NCBI RefSeq assembly: GCF_006385185.1
Contig: NZ_VFIX01000005.1
Location: 20,015 to 84,014 of the forward strand
Direction: 5' to 3'
Origin: Metamycoplasma equirhinis
GTDB taxonomy: Bacteria > Bacillota_I > Bacilli_A > Mycoplasmatales > Metamycoplasmataceae
DNA length: 64,000 nucleotides
Below, piece by piece: positions 42,217-52,495 of the stretch (positions are counted from its first letter, which is position 1; each line of letters begins with the position of its first letter). The position numbers were made by a program, and so were the translations under genes. The notes beneath the pieces were generated by a model. The model did not search any database. It was not told the origin of the DNA and was given only the letters and a program-made list of their open reading frames with translations.

Positions 42217-42835
42217 AACAAAGAAAACCATACCTTTTTTTACTAAGGAATATTGAAAAAAAGAGTGAAAATCAATTTTAATAAATTTAGCTGTTTATTT
42301 AGGAATTTTTGTTGGCGGCATATTAATTGATTTACTAACAAAAGAATTTATTTTTGATAAACGTGCGATAGATGATTCCTCAAAACAATATACTATTGTT
42401 TCTAATTCATTTATAAGATTTTGATCTGTTTTTCACCGAGGCACAACACTAGAAATTGGACTTTCAAAGCCAGGACTTCATACTGTTAGTATTCTAATAA
42501 TTCTTGTAACTTTATTTGTATCTTTAATGTTACATGGGAAAAAGTATTGATGAGTTATTGCTGGTCTTGCTTTAGCGGCATCGGGTTCATTTGGTAATAT
42601 GTTTGATCGTTTTAAATTCGACGGTGTTAGAGATATTATTAATTTTCCTTGAGCTGACTATGGCACATTTAATTTCGCCGATGTTTGATTGGTTTTAGGC
42701 GGAATTTGAATAGTAATCTCAATAACTGTAATTTCTATTATTAACTATGTTCAAGAAAAAAAACAAAAAACTATTAATAATGAAGTTGTTAAATATACCG
42801 AAGAAGATAACGAAAGTCATTTTTCAACAAATTAA
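42209..42835 (+). CDS. lspA: Signal peptidase II (prolipoprotein signal peptidase)
   Basis: The 208-residue membrane aspartic protease cuts before the lipidated cysteine. Four transmembrane helices are visible. Catalytic Asp residues lie in GNMFDRFKFDGVRDIINF and FNFADVWLVLGG. The length is greater than the usual 160 because of loops and a charged tail. It is the last gene of the leuS-ileS-lspA unit and overlaps ileS by 8 bases. With Lgt it matures the many lipoproteins seen here. Several TGA codons encode Trp, hiding the frame under the standard code. Confidence 0.92.
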
Positions 42836-42840
42836 TATGT

Positions 42841-42870
42841 GACGCCCTTTGCGGCGTTTTCTTTATTTTT
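42841..42870 (+). terminator. Terminator of the leuS-ileS-lspA operon
   Basis: GACGCC (42841-42846) and GGCGTT (42853-42858, one G-T pair) with a six-base loop, followed by a T-rich run. Confidence 0.75.
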
Positions 42871-42904
42871 TCACTAATCTAGCATATTTATTAGTTCAAG
42901 AATT

Positions 42905-43180
42905 ATGATTGAAACGAAAGGAGGAAATTTGTCTGGTTTTAAAATTATTGACAGTAAAAGAGCAAAACAAATATTTGGTGGATTTGCTATTACTACTTTA
43001 ATATCAACTATTTTATCTTTTGTTCCTGTCGCGATTGGTGCTGTTGGCGCCTTAACAGGAATAGCTAAAATTGCCAATGCGTCAAAAGGCGAAATCAAAA
43101 CTAAAGATGGCTTTAATGTAAAATGAGACAATAACGAAAGCAACATTGGCTATAATATAGGATTTCACTATTGTTTTTAA
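42905..43180 (+). CDS. Small hydrophobic peptide with a double-glycine-type leader, bacteriocin-like, hypothetical
   Basis: The frame from ATG 42905 gives 91 residues. An in-frame TTG at 42929 lies 4 bases behind a near-perfect AAAGGAGG, so the real start may be there. From it the N-terminus reads MSGFKIIDSKRAKQIFGG, with Ile(-12), Ala(-7), Ile(-4) and Gly-Gly, the pattern of leaders cut by C39-peptidase exporters. The mature part of about 66 residues begins FAITTLISTILSFVP, is hydrophobic and Ala/Gly-rich, then charged, and ends NIGFHYCF with a single cysteine. A terminator follows at once. No exporter or immunity gene is adjacent. The family is not recognised and bacteriocin function is inference. 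Confidence 0.6.
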
Positions 43181-43183
43181 AAT

Positions 43184-43214
43184 AAAATCAGGTTTTAAGC
43201 CTGATTTTATTATT
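43184..43214. terminator. Bidirectional terminator between the small peptide gene and rpmE
   Basis: AAAATCAGG and CCTGATTTT pair around a seven-base loop, with T-rich sequence on both strands' 3' sides. Confidence 0.85.
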
Positions 43215-43216
43215 TG

Positions 43217-43435
43217 CTAATTAGAAGTTTTTTTAGATTTTTCTAATATCTTGTTAAATCTTTCTACACGTCCACGTGCTTTAACATCGCTACGATTTCC
43301 TGTATAAAATGCGTGACAATTAGAGCAAACATCTAAGCTAACTTTTTCAGCTGTTGAACCAAATTCAAATTCAGCATTACATGAAGTACATGTAGCCTTA
43401 ATTTGGTTATATTTTGGATGAATATCTTTATTCAT
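43217..43435 (-). CDS. rpmE: 50S ribosomal protein L31
   Basis: The 72-residue protein has two CxxC pairs (CTSC and CSNC), matching the zinc-binding L31 form, and the start MNKDIHPKY with the conserved FYTGN. L31 bridges the 50S central protuberance to the 30S head. It stands alone on the minus strand between the small peptide gene and the phosphoketolase gene. Confidence 0.95.
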   Translation of the reverse strand: MNKDIHPKYNQIKATCTSCNAEFEFGSTAEKVSLDVCSNCHAFYTGNRSDVKARGRVERFNKILEKSKKTSN

Positions 43436-43505
43436 AATGTGCTCCTATATATTTTATGTTAATTAACTAAGGTTTATTTTATCATAAAGCTAAAAATTTA
43501 GTTTG

Positions 43506-45893
43506 TTATTTTTTATTAATATTTTCTCATCTTCAATTTATTATTTCAGGCATATCATATCCATATTCCAAAATATATTTACGATGATTTTTAATTTTTT
43601 TATTCATTTTATCAATAAATGCTTTTCCATTAGTCAAATTTAATGATTTGATAGCATCAATAGCAATATGGAATCTATCCATTTCACTAAGTAAACGAAT
43701 ATCAAAGCTAGTTGTTATATCACCATTTTCGCGATAACCATGCACAATCAAATTGTGATTATTTCTATTAAAGAAAATATCGCGAATTAATCCTTCAAAT
43801 CCATGAAATGCAAACACTATTGGCTTATTAGTTGTAAATAATTTGTCGAATTCTTTATCATTGATTCCACGTTTATCTATTTTTGGTGATCTTAGTTTTA
43901 GTAAATCAACCACGTTAATGTATTTAATTTTCAATTTTGGAAATTCTTTGTTAATAATAGAGATTGCTGCCAATGTTTCTAAATTTGGTTCTACACCAGC
44001 TGCAGCAAAAACAATGTCAGGTTCTTCGTTTGATTTGATGTTTGAAGCTCAATCAATTACTTTATATCCTTTTGATACTAACTCGCTTGCTTCTTTTATA
44101 TTAAAAAATTGTTCTCTTGGTTGTTTAGAGGCAACTATTAAATTGACTGAATTTTTTTCCTCAAAACTCTTTTTTATTACTGCTAACAAACAATTACTAT
44201 CCGCTGGTAAATATTCGCGAATCAATTCGGGCCTTTTATCAGCAAGATGTCCCAATAGTCCGGGGTCTTGGTGTGTGTAACCATTATGATCTTGTTGAAA
44301 AGCAGTAGAAGTAGCAATAATATTTAGTGATGGATAATCTTTTCTTCAAGGCAGCTCTAAAGATTTTTTTAATCATTTGATATGTTGTGTAATCATAGAA
44401 TCTACTACTCTTAGAAATGCCTCATATGAAGCAAAAAATCCATGTCTTCCTGTTAAAACATAACCTTCTAAAAAGCCTTCAGCTTGGTGTTCACTTAATT
44501 GCGAATCTATGATTCTGCCTTCGGGTCCTATTCATTCATCTAACGTTTTTGAGGTTTTTTCTAATCATTGACGTTTAGTTATTTTAAAAATTTCAAATAA
44601 TCGATTTGATTTAGTTTCATCTGGACCAAATACTCTAAAATTATCTTTATTATTCAAAATAATTTTCGCGATATATTTTGACATTTCTGCCATATCTTGT
44701 GATTTAACCGAGCCAGGATATTTAATATCAACGGCGAATTCTTCTCAATTAGTTAATGTTAAAGGTTTTGCATTAATTCCACCATTTGTGATTGGATTAA
44801 CAGCCATACGCTTCAAACCTTTAGGTGCCAAATCTCTAATTTCGGCAAGAATTTTTCCATTTTCATCAAATAACTCATCTGGTTTATATGACATTAATCA
44901 TTTTTCCAATTCTTCAAGTTTTTCAGTTTTAAATGCACTCACAGGAATAGGTACTTGGTGCGCTCTAAAACTACCTTCGATTACTTCTCCATCTCATTCT
45001 TTTGGTCCTGTTCAACCTTTAGGGGTATATAGCAAAATTACTGGTCACGTTGGTCTTTTGGCTTCAGAAGCCGGATTTTTTCTAGCATTATTTTGAATAT
45101 TTTTTATCATTTGAATTGCAATGTCTAATTTTTTAGCCATTAACTTATGCATTGCGATATTTGTTAAATTTTTATTTCATTTAACAAAGATTGGTTTTCA
45201 ACCCATTCCTTCAAAATATTTTTTTATCTCGTTATTAGATTTACGTGACAAAATTGTTGGATTCGATATTTTTCCACCGTTTAAATGAAGAATTGGTAAA
45301 ATTGCGCCATCATTTACCGGATTAATAAATACATTTGAAAATCATCCGGTCGCAAGTGGACCAGTTTCAGCTTCGCCATCGCCTATAACTGTCGCAGCAA
45401 TCAAATCCGGATTGTCTAAAATTGCGCCAGTTGCATGACTTAATGAATAACCTAATTCACCACCCTCGTGAATTGATCCAGGTGTTTCAGGTGCAGCATG
45501 ACTTGCGGTTCCGCCAGGAAATGAAAATCTTTTGCATAGTTTTTTTAGCCCTGTTTCATTTTCTTCAATTTCAGGATATATTTCGGTATATGAACCATCA
45601 AGATAAGAATTCGATATCATAACTTGGCCACCGTGGCCGGGGCCTTCAATGTAAAACATATTCAAATTATATTTATTAATAACTCGATTTAAATGTGCGT
45701 ATATAAAATTTTGCCCAGGTATTGTCCCTCAATGGCCAATTGGATATAGTTTAATATCTTCTTTAGTTAATTTGGTTTTCAAAAGCGGATTATCGCGCAA
45801 ATATATTTGTGCTACACTTAGATAATTTGCAGCCCTAAACCATTTATCTATCTTTTTAAAATAATTATTGTTGTTATAAAAATTTTTTTTCAT
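43506..45893 (-). CDS. xfp: Xylulose-5-phosphate/fructose-6-phosphate phosphoketolase
   Basis: The 795-residue thiamine-diphosphate enzyme cleaves xylulose-5-phosphate with phosphate to acetyl-phosphate and glyceraldehyde-3-phosphate. The N-terminal half has [23 protein letters not shown] and the diphosphate-binding motif [15 protein letters not shown] with the conserved [21 protein letters not shown] block just before. [14 protein letters not shown] and HQDPG mark the middle and pyrimidine domains. A C-terminal transketolase-like domain is complete. Many TGA codons encode Trp. It is a monocistronic minus-strand gene. It would let pentoses from nucleosides yield ATP through acetate kinase (not in window). 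Confidence 0.96.
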
Positions 45894-46195
45894 TTTGCCT
45901 CATTTAATTTGTTTTTATTAGTAAAACGCTTACCTTATATATTTATAATTGTACTAAATTTTAGGGTCTTAATTATAGCAAATGAGAATCTAAAATTTTT
46001 GTTTTATTTAACAAATAGGTAATTAAAATAATTTAAATATAACATTTAAATCAAATTACGATTTATTGTCTAAATTTGTGAAAATTTATCCCATTTTTTT
46101 ATGTTTTTTATTTATAAAAAAATAAAAGATAAAAGACGGAGTAAAATAAAGATATAGTACTTTTATTTTGTACTTTATTATTTGAAAGGAAATTT
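45894..46195. other. Divergent intergenic region between phosphoketolase and repeat lipoprotein genes
   Basis: About 300 AT-rich bases should hold two divergent promoters. Near the lipoprotein side, GTAC-TTTTATTTT-GTAC (about 46155-46175) forms a small inverted repeat just ahead of the ribosome binding site GAAAGGAAATTT. No gene or RNA is seen. Confidence 0.4.
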
Positions 46196-47563
46196 ATGAA
46201 AAAGAAAATTCTAGTTAATACATCATTAATTTTGGCTGCAATTATTCCTACATCAATAATTGCAATATCATGTAAAGATGAATTGTCGCAGGCACAAATT
46301 GAAAAAGAAACAATAGTTGACGCAAACGTTAAAAATTCATGAATTAAAGATTTTACAAAAGACGATTTCAAAATAATTGCTCCTAAAGGATATGAAATCA
46401 AAAGCGCCGAAGTAACAGCAAAGGATGAGGTAAATAATCACGCAACAATCAAAATAACAATTGTCAACCTAAAAACCAAAAAGGAATACGTTGTTTGAAA
46501 AACAGTGACCGGCTTTGTAAATATACGGGATATAGAAGCCGAAAAAATGGAAATTAAAGAAAAAGTAAAACTTTCGGTAAAAAATATAGATACTCTAGAT
46601 ATCAATGAACTAACATTAGATAAAATTATTGTTGAAAATAAAATTAGCGGATGGACCTATGTTGTTGAATCATTTAAAATTTGAAGTTCACAAGTAGCTA
46701 ATGTGATAATTAAAGCTAGCAAAAATGATGTTAAATATGAATTTAAATTTGAAAAAGAAATAATTGGTTTTAAAAAAGATACGGAAATTAAAGAAAAGAT
46801 AAAAGAAATTACCATTAAGGATATTCCAAAAGAAAGATATGCTAACCATTGAGTAAATGAGATCAAAAAAGAAAATATTATTTTAACATTTGAAAATGAT
46901 AAACTAGATCCTAAAAACTATGAAATTTCTACTATTGTAAATGTTAAACAAGGAATAATTTTTATTAATTTAACTAATAAAACAACTCACGAAAAATTAA
47001 CTCCTGGAACAAAAATCACTGGATTCAAAAAATTCGAATGAAGCAAAAATGATGCTAAAATCACTATTGAAGGTCTTGACGAATCACAATACAAAGATAA
47101 AACAGGCTTTGAAGTTGCGGCTTCAAAAGATAAATTTTCAGTTAGTTCTATATCTGGTGATTTCGAATATGAAATTTCAAGCTTAAATGTTCAAAAGAGA
47201 GGTAAACAAATTACAGTTTATCTTAAAATAACAACAAAAGATGGTAAATTTACAACAGAAGAATCAACTCAATTAACAGGTTTTAAAGAAGAAATGCTTC
47301 CAGAAGACAAAGATGATATCATTATCAAAGTTAAAGGCAAAGCAAAAGAAGAATTTGGAACAATTTCATTTAAAGATATTGATAAAAATCACACAAATAA
47401 AGATATTATTGTGACAAGTAAATCTGGTAAATATAAATATAGACTAAGTAAAATTGGTTGAAGCAATAATAGCAAAAAATTAACCTTAACAATTTTTCAA
47501 CAATATCCTGACGGCGATCAAATTGCCACATTTAACATAGATATTGAAGGCTTTGCTGATTAA
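46196..47563 (+). CDS. Variable-surface-type lipoprotein with tandem 'lipoprotein-17-related' domains
   Basis: The 455-residue product has a signal peptide with lipobox AISC (Cys26). The rest is a series of about five units of 70-95 residues, each ending in a Gly-Phe pair (TVTGFVN, EIIGFKK, KITGFKK, QLTGFKE, IEGFAD) after a beta-rich segment with a TIKI/VYLKITT-like strand. This matches the mycoplasma lipoprotein-associated repeat domain (PF04200 type). Such proteins sit on the surface and often vary in size by repeat number. It is a single gene with its own terminator. The role in adhesion or immune evasion is inferred. Confidence 0.72.
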
Positions 47564-47585
47564 AAGTCAACACATTGTAACGTGA

Positions 47586-47617
47586 AGTGCAACACTTGAA
47601 AAAAGTGTTTGCATTTT
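47586..47617 (+). terminator. Terminator of the repeat lipoprotein gene
   Basis: TGCAACACTT and AAGTGTTTGCA form a stem (one bulge) around GAAAA, followed by TTTTAT. Confidence 0.7.
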
Positions 47618-48187
47618 ATATAATTCGGTTATTCAATTATATTTGAATTTTGTATCTTGAAACTATGCTATTTGTGTTTTTAAATTTACAAAAACATAAT
47701 TAAAAAAACATAAATAATTAATCAAAAATTTCATATTGTTTTCACTATTAGTTTATATAAAAGTAAATTGCAAAATTCAAATATTATAATGTAATCATAA
47801 ATATAAATATAACAACTCTAATACGTAATTAAATTCGCTATATTCACCATCTATATTTACTTCAATTTCGTGAAATATTAAATCTTCGTGAAAATAAAAT
47901 TTGCTATTAGTTTAGTAATAAAATATGTTTATTTTAATTTGTCTATATATTCAAATTAACTAAAGCAGATTCTAAAATAGCGCTTATTTAAGATCATATT
48001 TATTTTATGCGCAACATTTTTCATGTTTAATGTTGAATTTTCATTGCGATTTAAAACATGTTGAAAAATTTATTTATTTTAGTTCAATTTTTAACTTTCT
48101 TAACTGACTTTATAAGATAAATTTTTATTTAAAAGCAATAATTTTTTCACAAAAAATACGATTTTATACGTAAAAAAAATTATTTGT
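47618..48187. other. Long AT-rich gap before the S10 operon, no gene seen
   Basis: About 570 bases with no frame of interest. An imperfect inverted repeat ATTTTTCATGTTT (about 48016-48028) / AAACATGTTGAAAAAT (about 48054-48069) is the only structure noted. It may be a decayed region or hold upstream elements for the ribosomal operon. Confidence 0.4.
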
Positions 48188-48275
48188 TATAATTAACAAT
48201 GCAACTACAAACCAAGAAGCACAAGGTTACGATATGCCGAGCTTAGTTGTTCATCTCGAAAATCGATAACTTGTG
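48188..48275 (+). promoter_or_regulatory. Promoter and structured leader of the S10 ribosomal operon
   Basis: TATAAT at 48188-48193 is a strong -10, but a -35 is weak. In the leader, CACAAGGTTACGAT (48220-48233) pairs with ATCGATAACTTGTG (48262-48275) apart from small bulges, and an inner CGAG/CTCG (48238-48241, 48255-48258) extends it. The hairpin loop carries TAGTTG (48244-48249), the exact complement of CAACTA (48202-48207) upstream of the stem, so a pseudoknot can form. Such structure may serve feedback control by a ribosomal protein. This is inference. Confidence 0.5.
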
Positions 48276-48311
48276 TGGAGTTACTTCGTAAATGAAGAAG
48301 GAGAACAAATT

Positions 48312-48620
48312 ATGAAATTAGAAATCAAAATTAAAGCTTTTGATGCTCAATTAGTTGATGATGCTGCTAAAAAAGTGGTTTTATTAGCTAAGGCAGAAAA
48401 AGCCGAAGTTAGTGGGCCTATTCCTTTACCAACACATAAAGAAATTATCACTATCTTAAGATCTGTTCACGTTAATAAAAAATCTCGTGAACAATTTGAA
48501 AGCAGAACTCACAAACGTTTAATCGTTTTAAGCAATGTTAGCGAATCATTAATTGATAAAGCTAAAAGATTAGAATTGCCAGCGGGAGTTCAAATAAGTT
48601 TAAAATCTGTTAACAAATAA
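48312..48620 (+). CDS. rpsJ: 30S ribosomal protein S10
   Basis: The 102-residue protein begins MKLEIKIKAFDAQLVDDAAKKVV and has the family blocks GPIPLPTHKE and the loop SREQFESRTHKRLI. S10 belongs to the 30S head and, as NusE, to antitermination. The start was placed at 48312 because GAAGGAGAACAAATT precedes it. It is the first gene of the long ribosomal cluster, 54 bases ahead of rplC. Confidence 0.96.
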   Translation: MKLEIKIKAFDAQLVDDAAKKVVLLAKAEKAEVSGPIPLPTHKEIITILRSVHVNKKSREQFESRTHKRLIVLSNVSESLIDKAKRLELPAGVQISLKSVNK

Positions 48621-48674
48621 CAGAATTTGTTTTTTATTTTTATAAGAACAACAAATATTTATGAAAGGATAAAA

Positions 48675-49493
48675 ATGAAAGGAATCTTAGGAAGAAAAGT
48701 TGGAATGACTCAATTATTTACGGCCGATGGTAAATTAATACCAATCACAATAATTGAAGTTAAACCAAATGTTGTTACTAATGTTCTTAGCTTAGAAAAA
48801 AATGGATACGTTGCAACTCAACTATCTATTGAAGATAAGAAAAAATCACAAATTAAAAAACCTGAAATCAATCATTTCAAAAAAGCAAACACAACACCTA
48901 AGCGCTTCGTAAAGGAAATCCGTGACATGTCTGGATTTAGCTTAGGTGATACAATCGATGCCTCATTCTTTAGTGCTGGTGATATTGTTGATGTTACAGC
49001 TATTTCGAAAGGAAAAGGATTTGCTGGTGCTATCAAGAGATGAAACCAACATATTGGGCCTAAATCTCATGGTGGTGGTGGTGGTTCACAACCTATTAGA
49101 CAAACTGGTTCGATTGGCGATATCTCTGGCAATAGAGTTTGAAAAGGTATGACAATGCCAGGTCACCTTGGAACAGAACAAGTTACAATTCAAAATCTAG
49201 AAGTTGTTAAAGAAGATATTGAAAACAATCTATTGTTAATCAAGGGAAGTGTTCCCGGTGCTAAAGGCGCTTTTGTAGTTATTAAAGAAACCAAAAAATC
49301 AATTAAATCTAAAGAAGCAATTAAACTTGTTAACTTAAAAGAAGCTTTGGCTAAAAACGAAATTTTTGAACAAGCAAAAAAATACAATTTGGAATTAAGT
49401 ATGGAAATGTCGCTAAAAGACATGAAAGCAGCGTTGGACGAAGCTATTGCTAACGCTGAAAAAGCATCACAAACAGAGGGAGAAAACAAATAA
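48675..49493 (+). CDS. rplC: 50S ribosomal protein L3
   Basis: The 272-residue protein starts [15 protein letters not shown] and has [26 protein letters not shown] with [16 protein letters not shown]3 is an early 23S-binding protein near the peptidyl transferase centre. It is longer than the usual 210 residues because of a C-terminal helical tail of about 60 rich in Lys, Glu and Ala. Start at 48675 follows AAAGGATAAAA. Its stop overlaps the next ATG (TAATG). Confidence 0.95.
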
Positions 49494-50458
49494 TGGCTGA
49501 ACAATCAACATTAATTGAAAAATACTACATTTCTGAAAAAACGGATGCTAACAAAAATGTTTCATTTAATTTCAAAAAAGCAAATCAAAAAGTTTCAGCA
49601 AATTTTGAAAACTTTATTGATGCTGTAAAAGAATTTATTAAAGTTTCAGAAAAGGCAAAAGTTGATACACGTGTTTGATTTCATCGTGATGGTGCTTATC
49701 GTGGATCAGTTAATATCGAAAAAGCTAAAGTTATTGTATCTAAGATTGAAAGCGCAAAAGTTGAAAACTCTAAAGCAATTGAGTTTATTGAAAATGAAAA
49801 TTTAGTCGATAAGGCCCCTGTTAAAAAAACCCCTATCTCAGTTAAAAAGACAGAAGAAAAACACACAAAATTTTCTTCGGACAATTTACCAAAATTAGTT
49901 TTTGGTTTAGAAAAAATTTACAGTCAATCTATTTTTGATGCAATTTTATCAGAACGTGGCTCAAAACGTTTAGCTACTCATAAAACTAAAACTCGTGGCG
50001 AAGTTAGTGGTTCTGGTAAAAAACCATGAGACCAAAAACATACTGGTAATGCGCGCGCTGGTTCATTAAGATCGCCAATATTTGTTGGTGGTGGAAAAGT
50101 ATTTGGACCAACAGTTGAAAGAAATTACAATTTAAAAATAAACAAAAAAGCTAGAAAAAATGCTTTATTCTCAGTACTATCATTGCTTGCTAAGGATAAC
50201 GCAGTTTTAGTGAAAGAATACAATCTAGAAAAGATCTCTACAAGAGGATTGCTAATTGAATTATCAAAAGATAATATTGCATCATTAAATAACATATTGA
50301 TCGTTTCAAATAACGAAACAGTTTTCCTATCAGCAAGAAACTTACCAAATGTTTCGGTAACAAAAGTTACAAGTTTATCAATCGAATCATTGCTTGCAGC
50401 TGATGTTTTAGTATTATCTGCAGCAGATGTTAAATACTTAGAAGGGATGGCAAAATAA
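49493..50458 (+). CDS. rplD: 50S ribosomal protein L4 with a long N-terminal extension
   Basis: The 321-residue protein is far longer than usual L4 (about 205). The canonical L4 domain begins near residue 128 and shows [48 protein letters not shown], with the extended loop [15 protein letters not shown]. The first 125 residues have no resemblance to L4. They include FNFKKANQKVSANFENFIDAVKEF and HRDGAYRGSVNI, and look folded and charged rather than disordered. L4 lines the exit tunnel and can regulate its operon. The frame reads TGA as Trp at two or more sites. It overlaps rplC by one base. Confidence 0.93.
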
Positions 50459-50904
50459 TGAATATTAATGAAGTCATTAAATACCCTGTTTTAACAGAAA
50501 AATCTGAAATAGCAAGATCTAACGATAATGTTTATACATTTGTTGTTGATAAACGCACAAACAAAATTGAAGTTAAAAAAGCTGTTGAATTTATTTTTGA
50601 TGTAAAAGTTTTAAAAGTAAATATCCAAAATTACGACAAAAAACCTGCTAAATTAGGAAGATTCTCAGGATTTAAAAATGCCGTTAAAAAAGCAATTGTA
50701 TATCTAGATAAGAATTCAAAAATCGTTTTATTTGCAGAAGAAGCAAAAGAAGCCGCTAAAGAAGCTAAAGAAAAACAAAAAACCGAAAAAGTTGAAAAAG
50801 AAGTATCTGAAGCTGAATTAAAGGCTGCTGAAAAAATTAAAAAAGCTGCTGCTGAAAAAGAAGCAAAAGAAACTAACAAGGCAGAAGCATCTAAAGAAGA
50901 ATAA
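50458..50904 (+). CDS. rplW: 50S ribosomal protein L23 with an Ala/Glu/Lys tail
   Basis: The 148-residue protein has the L23 core in the first 95 residues (INEVIKYPVLTEKSE, VKKAVEFIFDVKVLKVNI). L23 sits at the polypeptide exit and binds trigger factor and SRP. The last 50 residues are a helical low-complexity tail of Glu, Ala and Lys repeats, not found in the usual 95-residue protein. The start overlaps the rplD stop (TAATG). Confidence 0.93.
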   Translation: MNINEVIKYPVLTEKSEIARSNDNVYTFVVDKRTNKIEVKKAVEFIFDVKVLKVNIQNYDKKPAKLGRFSGFKNAVKKAIVYLDKNSKIVLFAEEAKEAAKEAKEKQKTEKVEKEVSEAELKAAEKIKKAAAEKEAKETNKAEASKEE

Positions 50905-51000
50905 TTAATTTTGCATTAACTATAAAATTAATTTTTACATTTAATTAATTATGATTATTCTTAAAAGAAAACAATATTTTTAAGAAAAGGAGAAACAATT

Positions 51001-51846
51001 ATGGCTATTAAAAAATTTAAAGCCTATACAAACGGTCGCCGTAATATGTCTTCTCTTGATTATCAAGCAAATTTAACAGGAAATAAACCTGAAAAGTCAT
51101 TGCTTGTAGCACTTCCAACACATTCAGGAAGAAATAATCAAGGAAAAATTACCACTCGTCATCACGGTGGCAGATTAAAAAGATTCTATCGTATTATCGA
51201 CTTTAAAAGAAATAAAGATGAAATCCCTGCAACAGTTAAAACTATTGAATACGATCCAAATAGATCAGCAAATATTTCATTAGTTGTGTATAGAGATGGT
51301 GAAAAAAGATATATTATCACACCAAAAGGAATCAAAATCGGACAAGTTATCTTATCAGGTGATTTAGTTGATATTCAAATTGGAAATCACATGGCATTAA
51401 AAGATATGCCTGAAGGTACATTTGTTCACAACATAGAATTACAACCAAAACAAGGTGGAATTATCGCTCGTTCAGCTGGTAGTTCAGCACAAATTTTGGG
51501 TAAAGATGAATCGGGCAGATATGTAATTTTAAGATTAAAATCTGGCGAAGTTAGAAAAGTTTTAGGAATTTGCCGTGCAACAATCGGTGAAGTAGGAAAC
51601 GAAGAACACTCATTAGTAAATATTGGTAAAGCTGGTAGAAATAGATTAAGAGGAATTAGACCAACAGTTAGAGGTTCGGCTATGAACCCTAATGATCACC
51701 CACATGGTGGTGGTGAAGGTCACCAACCTATTGGTAGAAAAAGTCCTATGACTCCATGAGGCAAAAAAGCACTTGGCGTTAAAACAAGAGCAACTAAAAA
51801 AGCATCAAATCAATTTATTATTAGAAGAAGAAAGGAAAGTAAATAA
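51001..51846 (+). CDS. rplB: 50S ribosomal protein L2
   Basis: The 281-residue protein has [15 protein letters not shown] at the start and the family motif [27 protein letters not shown] near the end, with TGA read as Trp after the proline. L2 is essential for peptidyl transfer and subunit joining. It lies 96 bases after rplW, the largest gap in this cluster, with AAAAGGAGAAACAATT before its ATG. It overlaps rpsS by one base. Confidence 0.97.
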
Positions 51847-52121
51847 TGGCTCGTTCATTGAAAAAAGCTCCATTTGTTGATGATCATCTAATGAAAAAAG
51901 TTGTTGCAATCAATGAAAACAAGGCTCCAAAACGCCCTATCAAAACATGATCAAGACGTTCAACTATCTATCCTGACTTTATTGGGTTAACATTTCAAGT
52001 TCATAACGGACATACATTTATTGATGTATTTGTTACAAATGACATGGTAGGTCATAAACTAGGTGAATTTGCACCCACAAGAACATTTAACGGCCATGGT
52101 GCTGATAAAGGTAAAAAATAA
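51846..52121 (+). CDS. rpsS: 30S ribosomal protein S19
   Basis: The 91-residue protein reads [19 protein letters not shown] and [27 protein letters not shown] with TGA for Trp in TWSRR. S19 lies in the 30S head with S13. It starts at the TAATG overlap with rplB and overlaps rplV the same way. Confidence 0.96.
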
Positions 52122-52495
52122 TGACTGACATACTATTTGATAAAACAGCACACGCATCAGTAAAAATGCAAAGAATTAGCCCAAGAAAAGCTAGATTAGT
52201 AGCAGACTTAATTCGCAATAAAAGTGTAACTTCTGCATTAGTTATATTAAAAACAACAAACAAAAAAGCTTGTGAAATTATTCTTAAACTTTTAAATTCT
52301 GCAATTGCAAATGCAACAAATAACGCAGGACTTGATGCAACTAAACTATTTGTTTCAAAAATTCTTGTTAACGATGGACCTACATTAAAAAGATTTCAAC
52401 CACATTCAAAAGGTAGAGCATATGCTATTTTAAAAAGAACTAGTCATTTTTACATCGAAGTATCTGAACTTCCAATATCTGAAGGAGATAAATAA
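52121..52495 (+). CDS. rplV: 50S ribosomal protein L22
   Basis: The 124-residue protein has [30 protein letters not shown] and the tunnel hairpin area ending [25 protein letters not shown]22 lines the exit tunnel, and the site is known for macrolide resistance. It overlaps rpsS and rpsC by one base at each end. Confidence 0.96.
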   Translation: MTDILFDKTAHASVKMQRISPRKARLVADLIRNKSVTSALVILKTTNKKACEIILKLLNSAIANATNNAGLDATKLFVSKILVNDGPTLKRFQPHSKGRAYAILKRTSHFYIEVSELPISEGDK

